DNA from: Dichetophora obliterata
Taxonomy: Eukaryota > Arthropoda > Insecta > Diptera > Sciomyzidae
Length of the DNA: 64,000 nucleotides
Direction: 5' to 3'
Assembly: GCA_963920525.1 (NCBI GenBank)
Contig: OY986439.1
Coordinates: forward strand, 39,684,819-39,748,818
The position numbers and the translations under genes were made by a program. Below the pieces are notes generated by a model. The model did no database searches. It saw only the letters and a list, made by a program, of their open reading frames with translations, and had not been told where the DNA came from. Shown in pieces: positions 1-11,010 of this stretch; the first letter of the stretch is position 1, and every line of letters begins with the position of its first letter.

Positions 1-913
1 TAAACAGATTTCTATGTTACACTTGTTAAGCCATGTCTAATTGGACCATTACAAAAGTAATTGAATGATTCAATAATTGCATGCTATGACAAAAACCTTG
101 TTCAAATGTTCAAATTTTTTGTCAAATGGCTAGTCAAATACAATAGAATAATATTGCATGTTCCGTTAAAATTCCACAAGAAATTCGACCATTTCCACTG
201 AGATAAATCTAAATTCAGAGTGTTGAGAAAAATGAGATGAGATCTTGCTAGCACAAACACGTCCGCATTCTTAAAATTTTTTCTATTGCTTTACATAACG
301 TAATGAAATCGTCAAAGCTGTTTAAGTCGAGCAAAGGTTTAAATCTTTAATTTGAATTGCCTGTGTTGCTCAGGAGTGGTTTTTTAATTAAAACCTTTTT
401 TATTTTAATTGAGAAACAAATCACACGTTTATAGTAAATAATATAACATGATTACTCATGTGGGTGTAAACCACCCGAAATTCTTGTTCCTCCAATACTA
501 ACGTGTTTGTAAAACACCCAGACACTTTTTGAAATGAGTAATTTTTATAATTTGGTTAACAAAACAGTAAAATATAGCAAAATATACAAAAAGAGATTAA
601 ATTTGATATAATGCTCGCACCATTAAACTATCAATAAATTTTTTCCATATTTCATAACTTATGGGTGTAATCCACCCTGCGTTAGTAACGGAGGGTTAAA
701 AAGAAAATACCTCCAGCTATTGGTATTTTTTATAAACTTCAGGGGAAACTGGATGTGAAGGCTGAAAGTATGATATTTCAAGCGTTGGTTCAGTCGGATA
801 TCAATAATATGGCCATTACATGCATATGCGTATAAGCATGTAAATAATTATTAGCAATATATATATAAATAAATATAAGCATGTAAATTAATAATTATTA
901 AAGGAATAATAAT
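1..913. other. AT-rich stretch without a gene
   Basis: No coding region is recognised. Two direct copies of the motif GGGTGTAAWCCACCC lie near 461-475 and 664-678, each flanked by similar ACTYATG sequence. This suggests a decayed repeat of unknown type. The rest is low-complexity AT sequence. Confidence 0.5.
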
Positions 914-1275
914 TCATTGAAATCACTTCAAAGCTTTCAGAACAAAGCCTTGAAAATTGTATATGATTTACTAATAACTTTTCCGACACATTTATTGTAT
1001 ACAAGTGTTGCTTAAAGTTTATGGTCTAGTTTATAGAATCCATGAATTTCAGTTTTTTATGTTTGTTTATAAATTTGTTCACAATATTGGTAACCGTACT
1101 ATTTCTTTTGCACAAAATCAAGTAAGTTACAACACGAGAAATCAATCGGATCTTAGGGTCCCGAGACTATATTGGTGGAGTAAAATATAACGAATTACCA
1201 TCCCATTTGAAAGAACTTAATACAATCTCAAAATTTAAATATTACTGCAAGGAAAATTTTTGTAATAATGTTTAA
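914..1275 (+). pseudogene. C-terminal tail of a non-LTR retrotransposon reverse transcriptase (broken)
   Basis: This is the extreme C-terminal piece of a LINE ORF2-type protein. It reads FQNKALKIVYD, then a P-T-LLY segment, then EFQFFMFVYKFVHN, YNTRNQSDLRVPR and finally ELPSHLK with a short lysine-rich end and a stop at 1273-1275. In jockey/CR1-like LINEs without RNase H this order (QNKALR, LY, hydrophobic LFVYK, YNTR, R-P, LP) follows the RT thumb. At least two frame changes are needed, one near 1005 and one near 1185, so it is dead. About 130 bases of AT-rich 3' sequence follow and end in a duplicated TTGCCTC near 1406. Everything upstream of the tail is missing, as expected for 5' truncation. 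Family identity is inferred from motif order only. Confidence 0.75.
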
Positions 1276-1848
1276 ACTTTGTACTATAACACTGTTTGAA
1301 TTTAGATTTTTTTTTTTAAAAAGTTGGATTACAATATTTATTAATTGTATAACTGTTTTACATTTGAAGTACTTATTTATTTGTAATAAATAAATTATTT
1401 AAATTGCCTCTTGCCTCTAAAGTGTCTTTTAAGCGCTGAAGCCTAAATTAATGAACAAAAAATTTATATGTACAAATAAATATATAAAAAAAAAACTAAC
1501 AAAAGCAGAGTTCAAATTAACCATTTTCATTGTTATTTTTCTCCCAACTTACTTCAAAATCGTAAATTACATATTGAAACTCATTTCATTTAAAGCAGTT
1601 ATGTTTCCAAATTTTATTCAATCGGTTTATAGATAAAATTTATAATGATTTATCAAAAAGGTGTTCATACTGCAGATTTTTCGGTTATTAAAATAAGTCT
1701 AAAAATTATAAATAATATATAATTTTTAGAATATAAACTGTTAAAGCGATAATTTTTATAATAATTGTTACAAACAGCAAACGAATTAAAAAATTTTTAA
1801 GAACAGATATTTGAATAACAAATTTTAAAATTAGTTTAAAATTAAAGT
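1276..1848. other. No gene seen
   Basis: LINE 3' sequence to about 1410, then AT-rich DNA. A short open frame at 1451-1636 has no recognisable motif and is rich in Lys, Ile and Phe, as expected of AT-rich noncoding DNA. Confidence 0.5.
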
Positions 1849-2130
1849 TTTTTCCTAAATGATCTTGTTATTTATTATGTTGATTTTATATGATTTAAAT
1901 ACAAATTCTAAATGTTTGATAGTTTAGATCAGACATGATTTTAAATACAAATTCTAGTAGTTTGATAGTTAAAAACGATATTGAGCTTAAGGTCGAAGTT
2001 AGAACAATTAATTGTTCTAACGAATCTTTCCAAAGAAACAACAACAACAACAACAACAAAAAAGTTTTCAATATGAAAAGGAAAAAAACACTAGCTGATT
2101 TTATTGCGATTTCGGCCGTGCTAAAGGCTT

Positions 2131-2192
2131 CATCAGAAATCATTGTGATACCCGTGTAAGCGCGCACTAACGCACTGCACCACAGAGGCGAT
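2131..2192 (-). other. tRNA-like half (A-box side)
   Basis: On the minus strand CCTCTGTGGTGCAGTGCG is followed by TTAGTGCGCGC. This matches a tRNA 5' half with an A-box-like TGGTGCAGTGC and a D-arm-like GTGC/GTGC. No B box follows, because the sequence runs straight into the left inverted arm. It is therefore a truncated tRNA-related module and not a gene. Confidence 0.45.
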
Positions 2193-2249
2193 GAGATTTG
2201 AAGTGTCAATTTCTCAGTTTTTCTCAAATTTCATATATTCACATTTGTT

Positions 2250-3981
2250 GTTTTTTTTTTCTTTACTTTAGTCTTTATGCTTATGTTATTATTTAAGGAG
2301 TCCAACAGCCTGCTGGAAGTCTTCTACTAACAAATCATGTTTATTGAAGTTGTTTTTAGATTTTTGCTGATTTGTTTTCAGCTGTTTGATGAAGCCTTTA
2401 ATGTTTAATGTTATATGGTGGAGCTGCGTTCTGCGACCTAAATTAGATCTATTGTACCTCCTTCTCAAAGCTCCGCTGGGTTTGCGGATTACAGAATTCC
2501 ATCCAGCCTTATTTCTCTAATGAATTTGAGAATATTCTTAGGTTCAAGGGATGAAACCTGCTCTAGACTTAGTTCATTGTTCCCCAGTGCTAGCTTACGT
2601 CTGCGAGCCATGGCATCGCAGTTTGTGAGTAGGTGTATTGGAGTCTCCTCTGCTTCTTCACAGAAACGGCAGTTACTATCGGTTCCTATGCCCAATTTCA
2701 TCAGGTGGTATTTGAGTTGACAGTGTCCTGTAAGGAACCCCGTTAGAATCCTTAGATTCGGTTTACCTAAGCTTATGCACAATTTTGCTCTCCGAGTGTT
2801 AAAATCTCTGAGAAGCAATTTGGATTGTCTTAGCTTTGGGAGGTTTTTCCAGAGGTTTGAACGTTTATGCCTCTCCTCCCTTCTTAGTTATTCTTTTGTA
2901 GAATGTGTGCCCAATCCGCAGAATGGTTCTGGTCCTATAAATTTTGTGGCTGCACCCTGTCGCGCTAGACCATCGGCTTCTTCGTTACCATGTATTCTTT
3001 TGTGTCCTGGGACCCAAAGTATAGTAACAGTGTTATTCTTGCCTAGTTCGTTGAGTTTTGTTAGGCATTCCCATATTATTTTTGATGATATCTCACAGGA
3101 GACTAATGCTTTGATTGCTGCTTGGCTGTCTGACATCACAACTATATCTCCTGACCTTTGTATTTCCTGTCCAGAGTGAATTGTGCACACAGCTGTATTG
3201 CTAGGATTTCTGCTTGGAAGATACTGGGTGTTGTTCCCACAGATTCAGAGTGCTTGGTTCTTGGCCCGTACACCCCTGCGCCTATACCTTCCAATGTCTT
3301 GGACCCATCTGTATACCATGCTATATTGTGTGGTTTCTTGACTTGCGATATCATCTCGCTGTCCCACTTTTTCTTGGTACTAAGCTTAATTCCGAAGTGT
3401 TTTTCGAAGTTATGCCTTTTTACTATATCGTCTCTTGGTATATCGATGTGAGTGTGCTTTGCAATATCCTCCTTCTTTCTACTGCTGATAGTTTTACCTA
3501 AACCTGTCCCCTCTTTTGCAATGCACAACAGAGTTCGTTTGGCTACTCCCTCTATAACAAGGTGTAAGGGTGTTAGGTCCAGAATTATCTTTAGTGCTGC
3601 TGTAGGGCATGTCCTCATGGCCCCTGTGATGCAAACACAGGCCAGTCTCTGCACCTTTGTTAGCATATTCCTAATTGTGGTTAGCTTGGTTCTCTCAGCC
3701 CATGCTATTGCACCATAGGTGAGCATGGGTCTCACCATCATGGTATACATCCAGCGGAGAATTGTTGCAACCCCAGCTTTTCCCCGCCAGGCTCCTAAAT
3801 ACCATGAGTGCGCGCGTTGCTTTGTTTATAGTTACCTCTGCATGTCTTCTCCAGAGAAGCTTTGAGTCTAGTGTAAGTCCCGGATACTTTACTTCTCCTT
3901 TGAAGGAAATTTCAGTGCCATCCAATCTCATTGTTCGGAGGTTTGGCAGGCTTCTTTTGTTAGCAAAAGGTACTAGGGTGG
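2250..3981 (-). pseudogene. 5'-truncated LINE: RT C-terminus, RNase H and terminal Cys/His motif
   Basis: Read from 3981 down to 2489, three frames give one LINE protein. The first part (3931-3695) is the RT region with YPGLTLDSKLLW. Next (3750-3142) come TYGAIAWAE, the conserved ITGAMRTCPTAAL, and the start of RNase H with WYTDGSK (first catalytic Asp) and FQAE (catalytic Glu). The third part (3190-2888) has SDSQAA (second Asp) and GNEEADGLAR (third Asp). A tail (2818-2489) has LTGHCQLKYHL and a CRFC...H...C motif. RNase H plus this tail fits the I/LOA/R1-type LINEs. Frame changes near 3700, 3170 and 2850 break it. A T-rich run at about 2246-2260 is the poly(A) tail on the minus strand. It is inserted in the inverted-repeat element at 1849-4268. 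Confidence 0.88.
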
Positions 3982-4268
3982 GATGAAGTCTTTAGCACGG
4001 CCGAAATTGCAATAAAATCAGGTATTGATTTTTTTCTTTTCATATTGAAAAACTTTGTTGTTGTTGTTGTTGTTGTTTCTTTGGAAAGATTCGTTGGAAC
4101 AATTAATTGTTCTAACTTTGACCTTAAGCTCAATAAACGATTTTAAACTATCAAACAACTAGAATTTGTATTTAAAATCAAGTATGATTTAAACTATCAA
4201 GCATTGAGAATTTGTATTTAAATCATATAAAATCAACATAACTAGTTTCAAATGATTTTTTTAGGAAA

Positions 4269-5845
4269 ATGAAAAGACACGAAATTGAAAGTGACAACTG
4301 TCTGAAAAACTTTTCTAGCATTTAACACGGACTAACCAATTTAACACATTACCTTTGAATAAAATATTTATTCTGAGTGATACTTGCATCGGGAACCCTT
4401 TCTAAAATCCAATATTAGCCATAAAAATTAAATTACCTGGAGAATTTTAAATTGACCGTAAAAAAAAAATAAAAAGGGCAGAAATTTTTGTGTAACATCA
4501 TATTTTTAGAACCTTTAACACTCTCGCCTAACATTGTGTAGCTGGTCAATTTCGATCAATGAAAAAAAAAACAACTCAAATAAAAACAAGGCTAATCGAG
4601 TTGACTACTAACAAAACTCCTCAACTACCGGAAGCCACATTAAAATCCATAATAATAAAAAGTTCCTTAAACTTTTTTGAGCTCTTTTAACCCCCCTGGA
4701 GCAAGACAAGCTAAAAGTTGTGCAAATCCAAAACAAACACAAATACAAAAAAAAAATTTACACAATAAAAGATTATATCAAAACTGCTGTAAGAGAATAA
4801 AAAAAAACAAAAACTAAATGACAATGAGTGAAAATTTAAAAAACGGAGAGACAAATTTTTACTTTTCGATTTTCTACTTCTTTGGAAAGTCAAAACAAAT
4901 TGTCCTTTTGGCACCCTACAATGCGCATTTGTGATAATGATTTTGACCATTAACTTTTAAATAAGCGCTAATAAAACAAACAACAATAACAAAAATAACA
5001 CAACAACAAAAACAACAACAATGATACAAAAAAAGCAACAAAGTTTAAATACAGCATTCTTAATTCGCAGACAATCGCTTGTATTTGAACAGTTTTCGGT
5101 TTGTGTATATTTTCTATTGTATAGAAAATGCTGGAGGCTAACTTAAGTTTTAAGAGAGGAAGGTAAAAATACATAAGGAAAGGGGGAAAAAAGGTTACCA
5201 ATGTATTTATAAGCATTTTTAAATGTTTACCTACTACATAAATTATTTAGTTGACAATTTTTTCGCCAATTTTGGTATTTGTCTTTTAGCATGGGTTATT
5301 CAGAACATTTATTGATTTATTTTTAAATATTGTTACTAAAGGAAATAATTTGGCATATTTAATCTTATGTATAAGAGTAAATATTATAAATTTAGATATT
5401 AAAAAAAAACAACCATCAATAGAATCCAATGACGAAGTTTTCTTAAATTAAAGATCAGAAGCATTGCAAAACTGCTTTTATAAACATCTCTCACATTGTT
5501 TCGAAAAAAAAATACTTAAGTTATTAAATATTTAATATTACATACCTTTAGAACTTTGACTAAGTTTTTAATTAATGTGCTTTTATAAGTAAATTATTGT
5601 TTTTTTCTGCAGTCCAGATGCATTTGATTGCATATTATCTGAAAAAAAAGAAATGAAAAGTTAACTAAAATAAAAGCATTTTTTAAGTTTAAATTTTTAT
5701 AAAAATACACTTTCTTGAAATAAAATTGTTATTATTTATTAAACTTTTAGTATATAATGCACATAATATATTAAGTAGGTGCTAGTTTTTACCAGGCGCG
5801 CTTTGCTTCGCTTCACGTTTATCTCCTGAAAAGTGGTCCTTAAAC
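4269..5845. other. No gene seen
   Basis: AT-rich DNA with A-runs and CAA-type low complexity (about 4970-5030). Short open frames on the minus strand are Phe/Leu-rich translations of A-rich DNA and carry no recognisable domain. Confidence 0.5.
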
Positions 5846-6096
5846 TATACTTCCCTCCTAAGAAATAAAGTCATATCTTCATTGAGTAGTTTTGAGATAT
5901 TCAGCTTTTTCTATTTTTATCTTTCTTAGAAACACACTAGAATGACCATTTTACTTAAAATTTTTCAGTCATTTTCAGTTGAAAATGGATAAACTTAGCT
6001 TAAAACAAAAGTCAGAAACTCATTCACGGTTACGAATCTGCCCTTATCTCCATTTTGGAATTTTGGCATTTGTGACTTTCTTTCTTAGGACGGTCT
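5846..6096 (+). repeat. Dispersed repeat, copy 1
   Basis: This block matches the reverse complement of 20110-20352. Shared words include CTCCTAAGAAATAAAGTCATA, AGATATTCAGCTTTT, TTCTTAGAAACACACTA and GACTTTCTTTCTTAGGACGG or close variants. Copy 1 is flanked by AT-rich DNA with GCGCGCTTTGCTTCGC just upstream (5795-5815). No protein or TIR was found, so its class is unknown. Confidence 0.75.
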
Positions 6097-7307
6097 TGCC
6101 GACAGTAACCATACAAACGAAAATATTACATTTTAGTCTAATACGACCCAAACCGTTTAAAATACATAAGTTTTATTAATTAAATCGTGGGCGGTAGAGG
6201 GGAGTATTTAAAAATTTTCTTCCTAAACCATCAGGTCAATCCGCCCAATAATTTTCGAATCTATAGCCATCACACAGACAGAAATTATATTGCTTTTTAT
6301 TTACATACAAATACAGATATAATCCTATTTGCAATACAATTATAAAGTCCTTTCCTGTTATGAACATTTCTAATAGAAGACTATTTGATACACACTTTAC
6401 TTTAGCTTGAAGAATGCTTGTGATTCCACTATTGCTTTCAATCCCGAAGGGTTTTGGCAAATCCCGGAACTTCAGGATTTGAAATTCGTGATCCAGGTAT
6501 TTTTCGGGATCCCTTCCCTTTAAGATCCTTTCCCTTAAGCAAGGACCGTTAATAAAACTTTCTCTTAACTTCTGCGTATTTGCAAAAAGAATTCCGCACT
6601 AATTATAATTTCTTTTTTGATTTTTAAAATAAAAATCCAAGCGTAATGGTTGTTCATACTTGAAATATTCAAAAACACTCAAAAATTTAAAAGACAACAA
6701 AAAGACCAATACATAATTACTTAATCAGACAAGGCTAACAAAACAGTTTTAATGTAAAGTTTTAATTGTATTTAAACAGTACAAAGAAGAATATAAGGAA
6801 AATTATTTAACAATAATTGGAAGACAAAGTCGAATTCCGAAATCCCATTTTTTATTTTAAGGGAAAACTCTTGTAGATTTTGTTATTGAAAATATACACC
6901 ACCTGATTAAATCCGCAGGAAAAATAATTAGAAGATAACGATTATATTATGATGACTTTTTTAAAAAAAAAATCTTAACCTTTACTTTCCTTAATTAAAT
7001 ATATTTGATAAACTTTTATATTATATAAATTTTTTTTTTATAAAAAACGTTAAAATTTTTTAACATGAATTCAAGTAAGTTTTTTATATTTCAGAAACCT
7101 TCAACATCTATTTCGGAATGAAAACAAATCATATTTAACTTTATTATAAACATAAAAATATAAACGTAAAAAAGCTAGACAAAACAAATAACATAAATTT
7201 ATCTTTAAAAAAAATTTAACAAGAAAACCAAACTTCTAAGATGTGAATAAAATATTCTTTTTATAGTAAAAAATCTGTAGTATAGTAGTAAACTATTTCT
7301 ACTTTCA
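6097..7307. other. No gene seen; degenerate CCCGGGA-type fragments
   Basis: AT-rich DNA. Around 6466-6545 lies a run of CCCGGAACTTC / TTCGGGATCCC words, and a similar run sits at 7918-7985 (CCCGGGATTC, TTTCGGGACTTCGGGA). These look like pieces of one decayed repeat on either side of the 7308-7732 element. Confidence 0.4.
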
Positions 7308-7498
7308 CACGGTTAAATATTTTGGACTACTTTTTGAACATTTTTGGATTACATAAAGGGCAACACCAAAATAATATTACTGTTTAATCCAATGAAAAGT
7401 TTAAAATTTTCTAATCCAAAAAAGAGTAGTTTTAAATCCAAAAAAGTTTAAAAAAGCAATACAAAAATCAACTTAAATAAAAAAATGTTCTGACCAGT

Positions 7499-7565
7499 TC
7501 GTGATTTGAACACACGTCCTCTGATGTGCTGGTCCAACACCTTATCCTGTCATCCAACAAAGTTA
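7499..7565 (-). other. tRNA-like module, minus strand
   Basis: The minus strand reads TTGGATGACAGGATAAGGTG, then TTGGACCAGCACATCAGAGG, then a B-box-like GTGTTCAAATC. Spacing between A-box-like and B-box-like parts is about that of a tRNA. It shares GGTAAG-like, TYGGACC and AGRAC words with 9868-9928, so the two are related. Acceptor pairing is lost and it is not a functional tRNA gene. Confidence 0.5.
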
Positions 7566-7575
7566 CGCTTACTTT

Positions 7576-7630
7576 GCATCATTACGAATGCAAGCAAGTT
7601 CCTTTCAGGAACGTGGGTTTGAGACCCGCT
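7576..7630 (+). other. tRNA-like B-box module, plus strand
   Basis: GCATCATTACGAATGCAAGC leads into a B-box-like stem and loop, GTGGGTTTGAGACCCGC, at about 7613-7629. The same lead-in (GCATCATTACAAATGAAAG) and B box recur at 9943-9997. It faces away from the minus-strand tRNA-like module next to it. Confidence 0.5.
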
Positions 7631-8119
7631 AAATTAAACTAAAGAAGGGATTAAAAATTAGTACTTTTTGGATTAAAAATACCTTTAAGCCAACATTTAG
7701 ATTAAAAAGTAGTCTATAATTTTTTAACCGTGCAAAGTTCCATGAAAGTTGAACAGCTTTGAAACCAGAGTCTACAACCAAAACATACCAAAAAGTATAC
7801 TTTCGAAGTGCATAGAAGGATAAAAAAGAACAGGGTGATTTCGATTTAAAAAAACTATCGTTTACATTGCGGTTGCATTTATAGTTACTGAAAAATTGTA
7901 TATTTTCTTGTGAATAGAATCCCGGGATTCAGGGTCTAAAATCTTGTCCCGGATTTTCCCGGCATTTCGGGACTTCGGGATGGAAAGTCGTAGATTCCAC
8001 TCTAAAATCAATTTTATGAACCAGAAAAGTGTTATTTTTTATCTGATAAAAATATCCACTAGCGATAAAAAAAAACAATATCAAGGATATCATTGAAAAT
8101 ACAAAAATATTTCATTATA

Positions 8120-8740
8120 AACTAGTAAGGAATTATCTTCGACTGAACTGAAGTTAAAACACCCCACAGCAGTGTTTTAGTTCATTCGAAGTCATAAGTG
8201 TTGTATTACATATTTTGATGGCGTCATTTTTTTAGGGCGTGCTTTTTTCCGAATATTTCACATTTAAGACTAAGAGTCCTTTTTATTTACTAAAGCTTAT
8301 CTGCACACTATCAAGTTAAAAAATTTTTTTTTTTATTTTTAATTTACAAAAATTTTATTATTAGATGACGTCACTCTGTATTGGAGGTGGGAGGTAATTT
8401 CAGTTATTTTAACCCAATTCCCAACAACTTAGCATTAAAAATACTTTGCAAAATTTGAAGCCATTTTATTAATTTTTGTGGAATTTACGTAGATTTTACT
8501 GATTTCAAAAAGTCATTTTGTATTGGAGGAAGACGTGGTTTTCATTAGATTTTTACAAATGTCACACTCAAAGTGCATACTAAAGAGCTCATGCACAAAG
8601 TTTCAAGTCTTCAGATTAATTTTTGTGGAATTTAAAGAGATTTTTACCGTTTTGATGAATTCACTTCATATGGGAGGTAGGAGCGGTTTTCATCTGATTT
8701 TGCTCATTATCAAACTTGATCTTAGTTTTTTTTGAAGTAG
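8120..8740 (+). repeat. INE-1/DINE-1-like dispersed repeat, copy 1
   Basis: It begins TTCGACTGAACTGAAGTTAA and later has CATATGGGAGGTAGGAGCGG followed by TTTTCATCTGATTTTGCTC. The same order occurs at 47940-48620, and an inverted part at 12560-13030. Short open frames inside (for example near 8523) are by-products of the repeat. The class is suggested by the resemblance of the 48.4-kb copy to INE-1/DINE-1 (Helentron) sequence, which I recall but could not check. Confidence 0.6.
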
Positions 8741-8875
8741 AATTTTTTAAACGGCACTTTGATATTGAGGGTAAAATTTTTAGAGTATCGTCACAAAAAA
8801 ATGTTCGTTATGAAAAATCTTTCGAGTCTCGTCACGTTTTTATGTACATGAGTAATAATGTTTTCTACATTCTGT

Positions 8876-9150
8876 GTTTTTGTATGGGGACCACTAGAAG
8901 GAGTGCAGGTGAGTGAAGGTGCGTTTAAAAGAAATGTTGAGGGGAAAAATATTTGGATCAACTCATACATTTGACCTCGCTAGGAGTCATCAATTTTTTG
9001 ATATTTGATATATATATTTATTTTTTTGTGTTTTTTGTATGGGGACCCACAGAAAGATGGCAAAAAAGTATAGGTGTGTTCAAAACAAATTTTGGGGGAA
9101 AAAAATTATAAGGGATTAAGTTTTTTATTTGATCCCCGTAGGGGTCATAG
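8876..9150 (+). repeat. Two-copy tandem repeat, about 155 bp
   Basis: TTTGTATGGGGACCACTAGA (8880) and TTTGTATGGGGACCCACAGA (about 9034) each lead, after similar spacing, to GGGGGAAAAA- or GGGGAAAAAT-like sequence and then to GACCTCGCTAGGAGTCAT or GATCCCCGTAGGGGTCAT. A third weak relative is at about 12390-12440 (GTAAGGGAAACCCCAGAAGG). Confidence 0.65.
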
Positions 9151-9867
9151 ATTTTTTTTATATGAATTGTAATACCAATTTGTTTTTTCGATATATTGTT
9201 TTGTTTTGTATATAGATATAGCCCAATATGTTTTTTCTATATATTGTGGTTTTTTTGTATATATATATATATAGCAATTTACAGCGAAAATAGCAAATCA
9301 CGGACATATATCTCATATTTTGGTTATTACTTACCATTAAAATCAGTATAATCAATTGATGCACCTGCCACTGACAGTGTAAATAAGCAGACTATATTTT
9401 ATGTAAATTTCGTATTGTATTTGTTTTGAGACGCTTTATCTCTCTTTCTCGCAGTCTCTTTTACAAAAATCTCTCATATTCTTAATTTTACGAATTTTCC
9501 CTTCTGAGCAGTATAAATGCTACACTGTATTTTTTTAGAACGAAGTTTCTTTTCGCAGCTTGGGGGAAGTGCGATTTGGTAGAAAAAAAAATCACGTAAC
9601 AGTGTGATTGCTGTCTATGTATGCGTGCCAGTATCAACCCAGTGGGCAATTGCAGGAGTCCTAAGGCCTTCTAGCAGGACTGCGTTAGGTTTTAAAAGGC
9701 CTTCCACACTAATTGCGAACACCGTTTTATTACTTGTATGAAATGGGAAAATTTGTCAGGCCTTCCACTCTTCTTGCTCAAAAGAGACCTGCCAGAAGCG
9801 CTCTTTCGAGAAGTCACAATAGAAAGAAAAGCAATATAAATATCAACTTGAAATAAAAAAGACTAAC

Positions 9868-9928
9868 AATTTCAGTTCTAATGCGGCGGTCCGATATCTT
9901 ACCCACTCGTCTATCGTAGTTGTTTAGA
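9868..9928 (-). other. tRNA-like module, minus strand
   Basis: The minus strand reads CGATAGACGAGTGGGTAAGA, then TATCGGACCGCCGCATTAGA, ending in a degenerate B box (ACTGAAATTG). It aligns by eye with 7499-7565. Stem pairing is poor. Confidence 0.45.
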
Positions 9929-9942
9929 ATCAATAGCTTATT

Positions 9943-9997
9943 TTGCATCATTACAAATGAAAGTAAGCTTTCGGGTAAGCCCGGGTTCAAGACCCAA
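9943..9997 (+). other. tRNA-like B-box module, plus strand, with downstream duplicate
   Basis: GCATCATTACAAATGAAAGT is followed by the strong B box GCCCGGGTTCAAGACCC (about 9978-9994). The B box and its T-rich tail recur about 194 bp later (GCCCGGGTTCAAGTCCC near 10172), followed again by AAACTGTTCTGTG-type sequence. Confidence 0.55.
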
Positions 9998-10716
9998 CTT
10001 TGTTTTTGTTGTTTTGTTTAAATCTACATTTTTTTAAAACTGTTCTGTGTATTAAAAATTTTTTTTAAATTTTTTTATAAATTTTCTTCATACAAAAATA
10101 TAAGAAAAGACTTGGATTTTTCCCATATAAATATTTTCATATAATATAATATATATAATGTGTCAGTTTACGGAAGCCCGGGTTCAAGTCCCAACTCGGA
10201 AGAAAAAATTTTTTTTTTGTTTCTTAAATCTGGATTTTTTACAAACTGTTCTGTGCATTTAACATTTTTTTTTTTTAATTTTTTTTGTAAATTTTTTCAT
10301 ATAAAATAATATGAAAAGGATTGGAACCTTCAAAAAGTAGGCCTTACAGAAGAGTACTCATCAATGCAGTGATCATGGAAGGTGTATTGACTCCAAAGAA
10401 AGCAATGCTTGCATGCTTTCTTTTGCGGAGCACTCGCTAAAATGCCTACTGGGAAGCAGACTACAAACTAGCAGGCGAGTTCGCTGTGTGTTCGCGTGCA
10501 TGTGTTGAGATTGTAGTATACTAACAAGTGAGTAGGCGAGTGCACAGCTCTATGTTTCTCTCTTTCTCTGTGTTTCTCTGTTTCTGGCACGTAGAAATTT
10601 TGTCGAAACGCATTTGTTATTCTTATTTGTCTGTTTATTTTAGATCATAAATGAGAATCTTTATTTTAATTAAGATTTAAGAAATGGAAACTGCAGCAAA
10701 TGTGTGTAATACAGTG

Positions 10717-11010
10717 CAATCTGATGTTAGAATCTCAAAAAGTTTTTGACACTTGGGTGGACCCTGAGAAGGTATTTGTTTGTCTTATACTCTTGGTATA
10801 TGTGCTGGCAGTATAAAGGGGGTCACTGATTTTGAGTCTGATGTAAGAATTTCAAAAAGTTTTTGACACTAGGGTGGACCCTAAGAATGTGTTTTTATTT
10901 TATACTCTTTGTAGATGAGCTGGTCGCTGTTTTCGAATCTGATGTAAGAGTTTCAAAAGGTTTTTCGACACTAGGGTGGACCCTAAAAATTTGTTTTTTT
11001 GTTTTATACT
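10717..11010 (+). repeat. Three-unit tandem repeat, about 100-118 bp
   Basis: Units start at about 10717, 10835 and 10936. Each has TCTGATGTAAGAATTTCAAA or a variant, then GACACTAGGGTGGACCCTAA or a variant, then TTTTATACTC. The third unit runs into AT-rich DNA with a double AATAAA at about 11173. No protein family is recognised. Confidence 0.75.

Larger units (their letters stand above)
1849..4268. mobile_element. Element with about 285-bp terminal inverted repeats, split by a LINE
   Basis: The left arm (1849-2134) and right arm (3982-4268) are inverted copies of each other. Both hold a (CAA)n/(TTG)n tract, the block AACAATTAATTGTTCTAAC or a close variant, and the block TTTAGCACGGCCGAAAT or its complement. 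Similarity looks around 85-90% by eye with small indels. A single-copy core (2135-2249) carries a tRNA-like half. A minus-strand LINE fills 2250-3981. Outer limits are set where the match fades; no clear target duplication was seen. The arms point to a noncoding DNA transposon. An inverted duplication made when the LINE arrived is the alternative. Confidence 0.7.
7308..7732. mobile_element. Small inverted-repeat element with a head-to-head tRNA-like pair
   Basis: The left end reads CACGGTTAAATATTTTGGAC and the right end, reverse complemented, reads CACGGTTAAAAAATTATAGAC; both then continue TACTTTTT. Only a 2-bp repeat (CA) flanks the element, so the target duplication is unclear. The body holds words such as TTGGATTA and TAATCCAA on both strands plus two divergent tRNA-like modules. 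It has no protein-coding capacity. It resembles a MITE that carries Pol III-type promoter modules. Confidence 0.65.
9638..10453. mobile_element. Inverted-repeat element with tRNA-like modules and duplicated B-box tail
   Basis: The left end is CCCAGTGGGCAATTGCAGGA and the right end, reverse complemented, is CCCAGTAGGCATTTTAGCGA. The left end of the element at 57591 (CCCACCAGGCATTCTAGC) closely matches this right end, so they may be one family. Inside is a minus-strand tRNA-like module (9868-9928), a plus-strand B-box module (9943-9997) and a second copy of the B-box part with its T-rich tail (from about 10170). No long target duplication was seen. Confidence 0.6.

Noticed and set aside
2520..3986. 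Plus-strand open frames across the minus-strand LINE
   Set aside because: They are antisense shadows of RT and RNase H.
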